A DNA stretch of 28,629 bases from a virus: IMG/VR virus record IMGVR_UViG_3300042302_000091, positions 1 to 28,629 of that record; one strand, given 5' to 3'. Numbering within the stretch: the stretch's first letter is position 1; every line of letters starts with the position of its first letter. Under the pieces are notes generated by a model. That model was given only the letters and a program-made list of their open reading frames with translations. It did not search any database and had not been told where the DNA came from. The translations under genes and the position numbers were made by a program. This document shows positions 6,661-12,027 of the stretch, piece by piece.

Positions 6661-7585
6661 CAGAATAAATTATTGTTTGAATAGGTGCTTGAACATCGAG
6701 CAAGTTAAGGTTATTGTGGGTAAACCCGACATTGCCCTTCATTGAACGGATGCGGATAGGGTCTGACAAAGGCGTAGGTCTTCCCCCGGTCTCCATCTCT
6801 TTTGTTTTACGGCAATGGATTTCAGTAAAAACCCAGTCGGTTAAGTGTTGGGCGTACCGGTGAATGATTACTACCGAATCAGCACGGTTGCCCCACTTAC
6901 CACCACCCTCAATATCGGAGGTCATTGGTGGGGTTGGAAGCCCAGCGTAAGCGTGGCCGTTAGGATGCGTTCTACGCATTGCTTCGGTTACCGGATGTGT
7001 ATTTACAATCGTTGTAACTGAGTTCTTATGGGCGAAGATTCGCACCGCAGACGCTACCTCGTAATGGTATTCGTGCATACCTGACTTTCCAAGTTTTCTT
7101 TGGTCGGTTACAAGGGAGTTGTAAGGGTCAATTAGGCATCCGGTGTACTGCCATTCCTCGTGAATTTCCTCCATAATGCGAAGTAGGTCAAATGCATTGT
7201 ATAGATTGTTGCTGTCTATAAAACGAAAATGCTCATCAATGTAATCAAGGTGGCGATACATCTTGGCCTCCGTTACGTTTTGAATTGGCTCGCAGGAAAG
7301 GAACTCGATTAACTTACGCTTAAGGGAGTGTACCTCGTTCTCTGAGGAATACACAAGCCACTTCTTATCGTAATTCATTGTTTGCATAAGCATCAAATAG
7401 ATAAGCGTGTGCGTCTTACCTACGTTGGCGTGGCCAGTTACAACAACAAACTCCCCGTCTTTGAAACGAAGGAACTCATCAATTACCGGGTGGCCGAGCT
7501 TACCGGTATCGTAGTATTTTCCGCCTCTTGCTCTTTCCAAGAACGGCAATACTTTATCGTTAGAAATTAGGTCAGGGTGTTTCAT
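6647..7585 (-). CDS. RecA/DnaB-type ATPase, probable replicative helicase
   Basis: 312 residues. Walker A is GHANVGKT (51-58) in FVVVTGHANVGKTHTLIYL and Walker B is CLIDPYNSL (150-158, D153). YSSENEV (79-85) fits the post-Walker-A strand of DnaB/RadA-like proteins, and GGGKWGNRADSVVIIHR fits the later core motif. It lacks a DnaB N-terminal domain, as in many short phage helicases. The first ATG is at 7585. It is the first gene downstream of the tRNA-like element and its terminator. Confidence 0.75.
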   Translation of the reverse strand: MKHPDLISNDKVLPFLERARGGKYYDTGKLGHPVIDEFLRFKDGEFVVVTGHANVGKTHTLIYLMLMQTMNYDKKWLVYSSENEVHSLKRKLIEFLSCEPIQNVTEAKMYRHLDYIDEHFRFIDSNNLYNAFDLLRIMEEIHEEWQYTGCLIDPYNSLVTDQRKLGKSGMHEYHYEVASAVRIFAHKNSVTTIVNTHPVTEAMRRTHPNGHAYAGLPTPPMTSDIEGGGKWGNRADSVVIIHRYAQHLTDWVFTEIHCRKTKEMETGGRPTPLSDPIRIRSMKGNVGFTHNNLNLLDVQAPIQTIIYSDDPF

Positions 7586-7589
7586 AGGG

Positions 7590-7597
7590 CAAACGTA
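7590..7597 (-). promoter_or_regulatory. Possible -7 box upstream of the helicase gene
   Basis: TACGTTTG on the minus strand matches TAnnTTTG. It ends only 4 bases before ATG 7585, so a functional promoter here would give a leaderless or nearly leaderless mRNA. The nearest TTTG upstream is 15 bases away, shorter than usual. It follows a terminator, which makes a new promoter useful. Confidence 0.35.
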
Positions 7598-7628
7598 AAC
7601 AAAAAATCAATACAAAAAAACATTGGGC

Positions 7629-7653
7629 AAAAAAAAGCCCCTCCGGAGAGGGG
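7629..7653 (-). terminator. Rho-independent terminator after the tRNA-like element
   Basis: On the minus strand a 6-bp GC stem (CCCCTC/GAGGGG, loop TCCG) at 7653-7638 is followed, after a C, by eight Ts (7636-7629). It lies 8 bases after the end of the tRNA-like element and before the helicase gene. Confidence 0.85.
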
Positions 7654-7660
7654 TCTTTGT

Positions 7661-7780
7661 AGTCGGGGTAGGAATCGAACCTACAATACTCGGGTACTAT
7701 CCGCTGCCGTGAATAATCAAATTAGTAAGTATTTTATGCAGTAACCTAATTTGATGCGTTTACCATTGCGCCACCCGACT
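7661..7780 (-). tRNA. Oversized tRNA-like element (120 nt), identity unresolved
   Basis: The minus strand has a perfect 7-bp acceptor stem (AGTCGGG at 7780-7774 with CCCGACT at 7667-7661), a D-arm (GCGCAATGGTAAACGC with the GG pair) and a textbook T-arm (GTAGG-TTCGATT-CCTAC). CCA is not encoded. Between D- and T-arm lie 70 nt where about 22 are expected. They include a perfect 10-bp inverted repeat (ATCAAATTAG / CTAATTTGAT, 20-nt loop). I could not place a standard 5-bp, 7-nt anticodon arm, so this may be intron-bearing, interrupted, or a tRNA mimic. A strong terminator follows, so it is probably transcribed. Confidence 0.6.
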
Positions 7781-7785
7781 AAATT

Positions 7786-7801
7786 GCCCGTCTTTCCGGG
7801 C
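7786..7801. repeat. Short GC hairpin next to the tRNA-like element
   Basis: GCCCG-TCTTTC-CGGGC, a perfect 5-bp stem with 6-base loop, six bases upstream of the tRNA-like 5' end (minus strand). It has no T-tract on either strand, so it is not a classical terminator. It may mark a processing site. Confidence 0.4.
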
Positions 7802-7821
7802 TGTCAACCAGTCGCTACTGA

Positions 7822-7833
7822 AACACCTAAAAC
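7822..7833 (+). repeat. 12-mer copy C, inverted relative to copies A and B
   Basis: AACACCTAAAAC on the plus strand, covering the stop codon of the SSB-like gene (stop 7827-7829). It is identical to the leader 12-mers at 4301-4312 and 8417-8428 but in opposite orientation. No -7 box is seen upstream on the plus strand. Confidence 0.5.
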
Positions 7834-8255
7834 GGACTGGATTCTTCTACACGAGCTGCAAAGTGTTCTTGGTGCGTGGCTCCGTGGGTGCCAGACATCC
7901 AAGCGTTAAACTTCTCTGCTAACTCAAAGATTTTCTCAACTGGGATTGTTGACCCTTGGGCAACATAAGCTGCGGACATTTCAACAGCCGACTTCAACGC
8001 CACCTGGCGAATGATAGACGCCGAACGGTCATCGTTTGCCTTTGGTGTTGAGGGTGTCCAAGCTGGGCGGTCTCCACGTTGAATCTTAACGGTACCTTTC
8101 TCATTCTTGGTGTACTCAACCTCATCGCCTACTTTGTAGGAAGGGGTCTCGCTCTTGGCAAATGCGGTTCCAAAGTCTCCGTTATCAAAACGCAACTCTA
8201 ATTTGTAGAACTCTTGCCATTGGCCGTTGGGGGTGATGCTTGTAATTTTAGGCAT
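7827..8255 (-). CDS. SSB-like single-stranded DNA-binding protein (putative)
   Basis: 142 residues. Residues 1-60 have the alternating strand pattern of an OB-like domain (ITPNGQWQEFYKLELRFDNG, VGDEVEYTKNEKGTVKIQRG), then a flexible linker and a helical region. The C-terminus ends EESSPF, resembling the acidic tip ending in Pro-Phe that SSB proteins use to recruit partners. It sits with RusA-like, helicase and nuclease genes. No close SSB signature is visible, so the call is based on layout, tail and context. Confidence 0.55.
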   Translation of the reverse strand: MPKITSITPNGQWQEFYKLELRFDNGDFGTAFAKSETPSYKVGDEVEYTKNEKGTVKIQRGDRPAWTPSTPKANDDRSASIIRQVALKSAVEMSAAYVAQGSTIPVEKIFELAEKFNAWMSGTHGATHQEHFAARVEESSPF

Positions 8256-8409
8256 TGTGTAATTCGTTTAATAGGGTTCTTTTTAATACTTCGTTTTCTG
8301 CTTCGAGGAATTCCATCTTAGATGCCATCGCCTCGACTCGATGCTGTAAGAACTCAACCATCTGTTGAGCGGATTCTTGTGACCAGTTTGTCCGTGTTGT
8401 GTGTTCCAT
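8248..8409 (-). CDS. Small coiled-coil protein (53 aa)
   Basis: The frame is open back to a TTG at 8439, inside the promoter leader. ATG 8409 is preferred because it follows the promoter and 12-mer leader, as in the 4.3-kb operon. The 53-residue product (MEHTTRTNWSQESAQQMVEF...) is a single predicted coiled coil with a leucine-zipper-like stretch (MEFLEAENEVLKRTLLNEL). It overlaps the SSB-like gene by 8 bases. Function unknown. Confidence 0.65.
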   Translation of the reverse strand: MEHTTRTNWSQESAQQMVEFLQHRVEAMASKMEFLEAENEVLKRTLLNELHNA

Positions 8410-8416
8410 TGGATTA

Positions 8417-8428
8417 GTTTTAGGTGTT
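8417..8428 (-). repeat. Leader 12-mer, copy B
   Basis: AACACCTAAAAC on the minus strand, 8 bases after a -7 box (8444-8437) and 7 bases before ATG 8409. The arrangement is nearly the same as copy A at 4301-4312. Confidence 0.6.
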
Positions 8429-8436
8429 ACACAAGG

Positions 8437-8444
8437 CAAACATA
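8437..8444 (-). promoter_or_regulatory. -7 box of a second leftward early promoter
   Basis: TATGTTTG on the minus strand, the same eight bases as the -7 box at 4322-4329, in the gap after the RusA-like gene. At the -33 distance there is only a partial match (TTG within GGTGTTGTATG). The shared downstream 12-mer strengthens the assignment. Confidence 0.55.
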
Positions 8445-8454
8445 CGCAAAAAAA

Positions 8455-8904
8455 TTAACATACAACACCTTTACCAAAAAAAATTACTTGCCCGGTGTGT
8501 TTTTCTATTTCGTGGTCTCGGCTAATAGTAACCTTAGTTACAAAGTTAGTATTATCGTCTTGGATACCTCCCCACTTGCGTAATGCGTCCAGGGCAAACT
8601 TAATAGCCATAATACAGTTATCGTTATCATATCCGTAGTTATGGCGTAGAGTAGCTGTAATGGTTTGGAATCGGGTTTTATCGTATGCTGCTAATTGGGT
8701 AAGCACCTCCTCGGTAAATTTATCCTTGGCCTTCTTTCTAACTATCCAATGCTTAGAGGCGTAGAACTGATTAAGGGAGGGAACCTTAGATAGCGTTACA
8801 CTAATCTCTATATCCGCAGCGGGCTGCAAAGGCAGGGTCGAGCTTGTGGACTTCTTTAAGGAGGGTTTGCTCCTGGGCTTTGGCGTAGGCACGGCCTCTG
8901 GCAT
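8455..8904 (-). CDS. RusA-like Holliday junction resolvase
   Basis: A 149-residue frame from ATG 8904. The RusA domain starts near residue 31 (DIEISVTLSKVPSLNQFYAS). Catalytic residues fit the family: D93 and D95-N96 in YGYDNDN, K102, D106 in FALDALRKWGG, and D116-D117 in IQDDNTN. RusA dimers cut four-way junctions. The first 30 residues are low-complexity Pro/Ser/Lys and overlap the 61-residue gene by 104 bases. The real start may therefore be later, although no ATG, GTG or TTG occurs in frame near the domain boundary. Confidence 0.75.
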   Translation of the reverse strand: MPEAVPTPKPRSKPSLKKSTSSTLPLQPAADIEISVTLSKVPSLNQFYASKHWIVRKKAKDKFTEEVLTQLAAYDKTRFQTITATLRHNYGYDNDNCIMAIKFALDALRKWGGIQDDNTNFVTKVTISRDHEIEKHTGQVIFFGKGVVC

Positions 8905-8986
8905 CACAATTAGCGAAAAGAATCGCAACCTCCGATAGAATCAAATCTATCTGCTTCTTTACTTCGGGATTGGTGTAATACGGCAT
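8801..8986 (-). CDS. Small hypothetical protein (61 aa) overlapping both neighbours
   Basis: ATG 8986 is chosen over the GTG at 9010. The 61-residue product (MPYYTNPEVKKQIDLILSEV...) is helical and charged and ends AARCGYRD. It overlaps the DUF3310 gene by 77 bases and the RusA-like frame by 104 bases, which is unusual in this window. Codon-like composition favours this frame as real. If so, one neighbour's annotated end or start may be non-essential sequence. Confidence 0.5.
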   Translation of the reverse strand: MPYYTNPEVKKQIDLILSEVAILFANCDARGRAYAKAQEQTLLKEVHKLDPAFAARCGYRD

Positions 8987-9230
8987 AATCGTTGAGCTGT
9001 TTAAGTTCACGTTGTAGGTGGATTATTGCTTTGGTAATATCTTGCTCGGCAGGGTTGCCGTCTTTCTTTCCGGCACGGAGTAGGTAGGCGATTGCTACGC
9101 CGAGGTTGTAATTATCGTGGGCAAAGTCCTGCACCACGTCAAACGCCTCTATTCCCTTGAACTTGCCTATGTAGTAATCAGGGACGCTCGTCCCAATAGA
9201 TAAATACTTGGTGGAATCCTTGATGCTCAT
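8910..9230 (-). CDS. DUF3310 family protein
   Basis: 106 residues. Residues 18-75 match the DUF3310 pattern: YYIGKFKGIEAFDVVQDF, then LGVAIAYLLRAGKKDGNPAE (usually G-x-x-x-K-Y-x-x-R), then DITKAIIHLQREL. This family is common in phage early regions and is sometimes labelled nucleotide kinase, but its biochemical role is not established. ATGA overlap with the upstream gene. Confidence 0.75.
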   Translation of the reverse strand: MSIKDSTKYLSIGTSVPDYYIGKFKGIEAFDVVQDFAHDNYNLGVAIAYLLRAGKKDGNPAEQDITKAIIHLQRELKQLNDYAVLHQSRSKEADRFDSIGGCDSFR

Positions 9231-9415
9231 TTATTAAAGTTTTTCCTTCCTTGCTCCCAAGTGTTGTATTTTCTGAGGGCTGAGGATTCGTTTTCGCTTC
9301 TTGGGTAGTCGCAGAATCCAAAGTGGTTAAGGAAGGAGTTGGTATAGTCATTAGGAATTTGTTTTAATTCCATTGCAAGATATTTCTTGCGTCGGTCGTT
9401 TCGTTCTGTTGCCAT
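9227..9415 (-). CDS. Basic hypothetical protein (62 aa), first early gene
   Basis: 62 residues starting MATERNDRRKKYLAMELKQI, highly charged, ending EQGRKNFNK. No recognised domain. It is the first gene left of the non-coding spacer and begins 4 bases after a TAnnTTTG box, so it is likely among the earliest transcribed genes. Confidence 0.6.
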   Translation of the reverse strand: MATERNDRRKKYLAMELKQIPNDYTNSFLNHFGFCDYPRSENESSALRKYNTWEQGRKNFNK

Positions 9416-9419
9416 ATTG

Positions 9420-9453
9420 CAAACCTAAAAAAGAAAACGATAGGTCTAACCAA
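9420..9453 (-). promoter_or_regulatory. Candidate early promoter at the spacer edge
   Basis: TAGGTTTG (matches TAnnTTTG) at 9427-9420 on the minus strand, with TTG at 9453-9451 about 23 bases upstream. It points into the whole early gene block. The -7 box ends 4 bases before ATG 9415, implying a very short leader. Confidence 0.45.
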
Positions 9454-9517
9454 TGTAGATAACTAAAAAGTTATTAACATTTGTCGGGCGTATGCGCCCA
9501 ATGCTTATTTTTTACAA

Positions 9518-9596
9518 CTTAGTTAAGTTAACTAACTAACTATATAACTTAAATAACTAACTAACTATCAAGTTAACTAACTAACTTAGTTAAGTA
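9518..9596. repeat. AACT repeat cluster (iteron-like)
   Basis: Three copies of TAACTAACTAAC start at 9529, 9554 and 9574. They are bracketed by two copies of ACTTAGTTAAGT (9518 and 9584). Several self-complementary AGTTAACT elements are present. Low-melting and repetitive, as in iteron origins or multi-site operators. Confidence 0.7.
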
Positions 9597-9657
9597 GTAA
9601 AATTAAAAATAAAATAAAATCTGCATTTAGACGCATTTTATTAGTCAAGGTATACAA

Positions 9658-9693
9658 TCTATCCAATTTAGATAGATAATGCGTTAGAACGCA
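9658..9693. repeat. Two adjacent inverted repeats downstream of the spanin gene
   Basis: TCTATC-CAATTTA-GATAGA (9658-9676), then TGCGTT-AG-AACGCA (9680-9693). Both stems are 6 bp and perfect. Read from the minus strand they directly follow the last lysis gene, with T-rich sequence further on (9620-9602). They could contribute to ending late transcription or serve as operator sites. Confidence 0.45.
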
Positions 9694-9705
9694 GGAAAAG
9701 TACCT

Positions 9706-10116
9706 CTATCGCCTTATTAGGACTACGAGCAGCATACCAACTGCAAACAGCATCAGGTATTTCCCCCAATCACCTTTTGCTCTTGTTGTAATTTTGGTGT
9801 TAATGTACTTGGTTACTTGCACCGTATCCGGCAAGCACGTCGCTTGCAATCGGATTGTATCAAAGTTCTTAACAAGTTTAATGCGAATGTTGTCCTTTTG
9901 GACAACCACGGTATCAACATTGTTAAGCGTGAGCGTATCCCATAAGTTACGTTCCTTGGTTACAATTGTGGTATCCCACCTCGTTTGCCAAACATTAGCA
10001 CCTTTCTTTACGGCTTTGCGCAAATGCCATTCTGCACTACAACTACCCAGAGCAAGACTCGCAATCAGGATTATCAATAGAGCAAGTAGGGGGTGTGGGT
10101 AGTTCTTCGAGTTCAT
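9706..10116 (-). CDS. Probable unimolecular spanin (u-spanin)
   Basis: 136 residues with two membrane anchors. An N-terminal lipoprotein signal has a lipobox ending L23-G-S-C26 after a hydrophobic stretch (LLALLIILIASLALGSC). A C-terminal transmembrane helix is at about 119-134 (YLMLFAVGMLLVVLIRR). The middle is a predicted beta-rich periplasmic region with repeated D-T-hydrophobic units (WDTTIV, WDTLTL, VDTVVV, FDTIRL). This is the design of T1 gp11-type u-spanins, which bridge and fuse inner and outer membranes in the last lysis step. It lies 12 bases after the endolysin stop. Assigned by topology and context. Confidence 0.65.
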   Translation of the reverse strand: MNSKNYPHPLLALLIILIASLALGSCSAEWHLRKAVKKGANVWQTRWDTTIVTKERNLWDTLTLNNVDTVVVQKDNIRIKLVKNFDTIRLQATCLPDTVQVTKYINTKITTRAKGDWGKYLMLFAVGMLLVVLIRR

Positions 10117-10127
10117 TGAGCCAGTCG

Positions 10128-10556
10128 TTAAAATTGGACGTATTTTGTTTTTCCACCTTTCTTGATTGCTTTTAATACTTCTGATTTGTTGTTATTAACG
10201 TCGTAGGCAACGTGAATCCACTTTGGTTGTGCATCGGTACCAAACTCCCAAATGAGTTGCTTAAACGGCAGCTTTTTGCGTATGTAATTAAATACAGCAG
10301 CCATATCCTCGCATTGAATATCCGCAGCTCTACCGTGTACGTGGTCGCTTGTTGCGCTACCGCCAACAGCCGAGTTTACCCCTGGTGAACGGAATCCACT
10401 CGTTACGTTTATTACTCCGAACTTATCCCGTACCGGTTGCAGGACTTTCTGCACCAATAGTTTTAGATTGCGGATTTCGTCTTGGCTTGGATTATTAGGC
10501 AATCCGGTATCCGTATCCGTAAGTTCGGCAAGTGTAAAGTTTTCAGATAGTTTCAT
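10128..10556 (-). CDS. Endolysin, peptidase M15 (DD/LD-carboxypeptidase-like)
   Basis: 142 residues. The zinc site is seen as the M15 signature SDHVHGRAAD (SxHxxGxAxD; H72 and D79) and a later WIHVAY (H115). TSGFRSPGVN before the motif is also typical. M15 endolysins cut the peptide part of peptidoglycan. No signal peptide is present, so export through holin lesions is expected, consistent with small membrane proteins encoded just upstream and a spanin downstream. Confidence 0.88.
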   Translation of the reverse strand: MKLSENFTLAELTDTDTGLPNNPSQDEIRNLKLLVQKVLQPVRDKFGVINVTSGFRSPGVNSAVGGSATSDHVHGRAADIQCEDMAAVFNYIRKKLPFKQLIWEFGTDAQPKWIHVAYDVNNNKSEVLKAIKKGGKTKYVQF

Positions 10557-10627
10557 AACGTGTAATAAAACGCACTATTTGTAGTCATTTTGTCCCTTTT
10601 AAGCATCATTAACTACCAAAGTGCAAG

Positions 10628-10687
10628 TTAATGGTGGATAATTCTGACATTTTCCGAATTACCGCCCTTGGCCTCGATACGGTTTAC
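10628..10687 (-). other. Codon-like 19-residue frame without a start codon
   Basis: Within the 127-base gap between holin-like and endolysin genes, the minus strand reads VNRIEAKGGNSENVRIIHH then stop. It has strongly protein-like composition but a TGA two codons upstream and no ATG/GTG/TTG start. It could be the remnant of a longer gene. Nothing else supportable is seen in this gap. Confidence 0.25.
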
Positions 10688-10926
10688 TCGTCACCCTTTT
10701 GTTCTGGCTTTTTGTGTGCCGTCCGAGTTTTCTTTTGGACTTCTTGATTTTTGTTGTCTCTTGTTGCTTCGCCATCTTTGCTCATCATTAACGCAAACCC
10801 ACCCATAATAAACGCACTAAACTCCGTTAGCGACGCTTTCTCAAACCAAACGAGGATACCCCCGAATGAAATTAAGATAAGGCCGATAACGGTTGTTTTT
10901 GGATTACGGAAGATTCTATTTATCAT
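10684..10926 (-). CDS. Holin-like membrane protein (80 aa)
   Basis: The frame is open to 10965, but ATG 10926 overlaps the stop of the upstream gene (10918-10916) and gives a compact 80-residue protein. It has two hydrophobic segments, TTVIGLILISFGGILVWF and FSAFIMGGFALMM, separated by a short polar turn, then a basic hydrophilic tail (VQKKTRTAHKKPEQKG). This is the shape of a class II holin. Position directly upstream of the endolysin supports this. Confidence 0.6.
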   Translation of the reverse strand: MINRIFRNPKTTVIGLILISFGGILVWFEKASLTEFSAFIMGGFALMMSKDGEATRDNKNQEVQKKTRTAHKKPEQKGDE

Positions 10927-11077
10927 TCTTAATATCCCGATTCCAACGCCATAACGTGTACACAAACGAGGTCAGCATTACTACCATCCCTGCTATCTGG
11001 TGTACCTCGGCTATTGTTAATCCACCTACCGCTAAACTCCAAGACGTCGCTACTGCGCTTGTACTATCGTGTTTCAT
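10916..11077 (-). CDS. Small lysis-cassette membrane protein (53 aa)
   Basis: ATG 11077 forms an ATGA junction with the upstream gene and is chosen over a longer frame from 11119. The product (MKHDSTSAVATSWSLAVGGL...) has one clear membrane helix (IAGMVVMLTSFVYTLWRW) and a weaker first one (AVATSWSLAVGGLTI), then a charged end (NRDIKNDK). It could be a holin, antiholin or pinholin partner of the next gene. Confidence 0.55.
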   Translation of the reverse strand: MKHDSTSAVATSWSLAVGGLTIAEVHQIAGMVVMLTSFVYTLWRWNRDIKNDK

Positions 11078-11442
11078 ATTTCGAATGGTGGTTGGCAGTA
11101 TTCGGGATTCGCTACGCAAAACGCTTGGGCGTATTCGGTATCCAAGGTGTACCCAAAAGAGTTTACTCCTACTGGGTTAGGCCATACCAACGCAGCATCG
11201 TAAGCGGCAAGAGCCGTATCCTGCCAAACAATATCTACGGCATATAACGGGTCGGTTACTTCGCATACGGGCATACCTTCCGCATTGGTTCCCCATTGCG
11301 TACATAGGTGGCCGATTTCTACTACGCAGGAAACGAGGTCTTGGTTCCAGGTTAGTTCTGTTCCTTCGGGTGTTGTTACTTCTACTTGTATTGCTGCTTT
11401 GGCTGTTGCCCAGTCAGCAAATTGGTATTTACGGAATATCAT
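11074..11442 (-). CDS. Hypothetical fibre-associated protein (122 aa)
   Basis: 122 residues starting MIFRKYQFADWATAKAAIQV, rich in Trp and with six Cys. It includes VEIGHLCTQWGTNAEGMPVC and a repeated EYAQAFCVANPEYCQPPF end. It follows the fibre-like gene and the GIY-YIG gene and overlaps the latter by ATGA. Proteins in this position in Bacteroidota phages are usually uncharacterised; a chaperone or accessory role for the fibre is only a guess. Confidence 0.55.
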   Translation of the reverse strand: MIFRKYQFADWATAKAAIQVEVTTPEGTELTWNQDLVSCVVEIGHLCTQWGTNAEGMPVCEVTDPLYAVDIVWQDTALAAYDAALVWPNPVGVNSFGYTLDTEYAQAFCVANPEYCQPPFEI

Positions 11443-12026
11443 AGTTTTACAAAATTAAGACCCTCCCACTTGAACTTTGTTATGGGTTTGTCGTGTTTAT
11501 AGTTTGCATATACTGCTTGTTTCTGAACATCAAAGCGTTCTGCCACCTCCCAAATCTTACCAATAAAGCCAGTTGTAAGTTCCTTGATTAAAATAGCTTT
11601 ATCTTTTCTTGACTTAACACCATTCAATATTGCTTCATCAGTTGGCCTATATCCAACTTTTGATTCTTTAACCCTTTGGCAAAAGTGTTCGCTTCGTTTC
11701 TTGCCAAGCCATTTGCCCTTTTGAGCTTCGCTCATCCTTGCTCTTGATTCGTCGGTGTGTGTGGATATAAACCCATCGCCGCCCAAAGTTTTGTTGCAAA
11801 GATTTTCAATCCCTATTTCTTGAATTAAGAACTGCTCTAACTCACAAGCATCTTCTCTTGAAATATCAGAAGCAACAATCTGAACATTACGCCCATACTT
11901 GTTATAGGCATTTGTCCAGTGTGCATTTCTGCCAGTGCAGTGATAAGCCCTTTTTTTATTATTGCCGATTCCGACATAAAAAATAGAACCATCCACGGGT
12001 TTCCTATGTAGGTACACTATTGCCAT
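11439..12026 (-). CDS. GIY-YIG homing endonuclease with NUMOD-type DNA-binding repeats
   Basis: 195 residues. The GIY-YIG-like core is IVYLHRKPVDG...IFYVGIGN, with conserved basic residues (KKRAYHCTGR) and catalytic Glu in CELEQFLIQEIG. NUMOD3-like modules follow (SRARMSEAQKGKWLGKK, SEHFCQRVKESKVG), then a helix-turn-helix-like end (IWEVAERFDVQKQAVYANYK). It is inserted between the fibre gene (2-bp gap) and the next gene (ATGA overlap). Free-standing enzymes of this kind spread by cutting phages that lack them. Confidence 0.85.
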   Translation of the reverse strand: MAIVYLHRKPVDGSIFYVGIGNNKKRAYHCTGRNAHWTNAYNKYGRNVQIVASDISREDACELEQFLIQEIGIENLCNKTLGGDGFISTHTDESRARMSEAQKGKWLGKKRSEHFCQRVKESKVGYRPTDEAILNGVKSRKDKAILIKELTTGFIGKIWEVAERFDVQKQAVYANYKHDKPITKFKWEGLNFVKL

Positions 12027-12027
12027 A

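Larger units (their letters stand above)
9416..9705. other. AT-rich non-coding spacer between late and early genes; possible origin/control region
   Basis: No convincing gene in 290 bases on either strand, the longest such stretch in the window. It contains a GC hairpin GGGCG-TATG-CGCCC (9486-9499), an AACT repeat cluster (9518-9596) and A/T homopolymeric runs (9597-9620). Near the late-gene end it also has inverted repeats. It separates the last lysis gene from the first early gene and carries the early promoter. This suits a control region or replication origin, which is inference only. Confidence 0.5.

Noticed and set aside
8929-9010. Longer start for the 61-residue gene at GTG 9010
   Set aside because: It would increase the overlap with the DUF3310 gene to about 100 bases, while ATG 8986 is available.
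9486-9512. GGGCG-TATG-CGCCC hairpin with T-rich downstream sequence as a plus-strand terminator
   Set aside because: No plus-strand gene precedes it, the stem is short and the T-run starts several bases after the stem; kept only as a structural element of the spacer.
9518-9596. AACT repeat cluster as a CRISPR array
   Set aside because: Repeats are short and close together without unique spacers; no cas genes are present in the window.
10684-10965. -1 frameshift joining the holin-like gene to the 19-codon frame
   Set aside because: The -1 frame meets a TGA just before the peptide and the remaining bases offer no slippery sequence.
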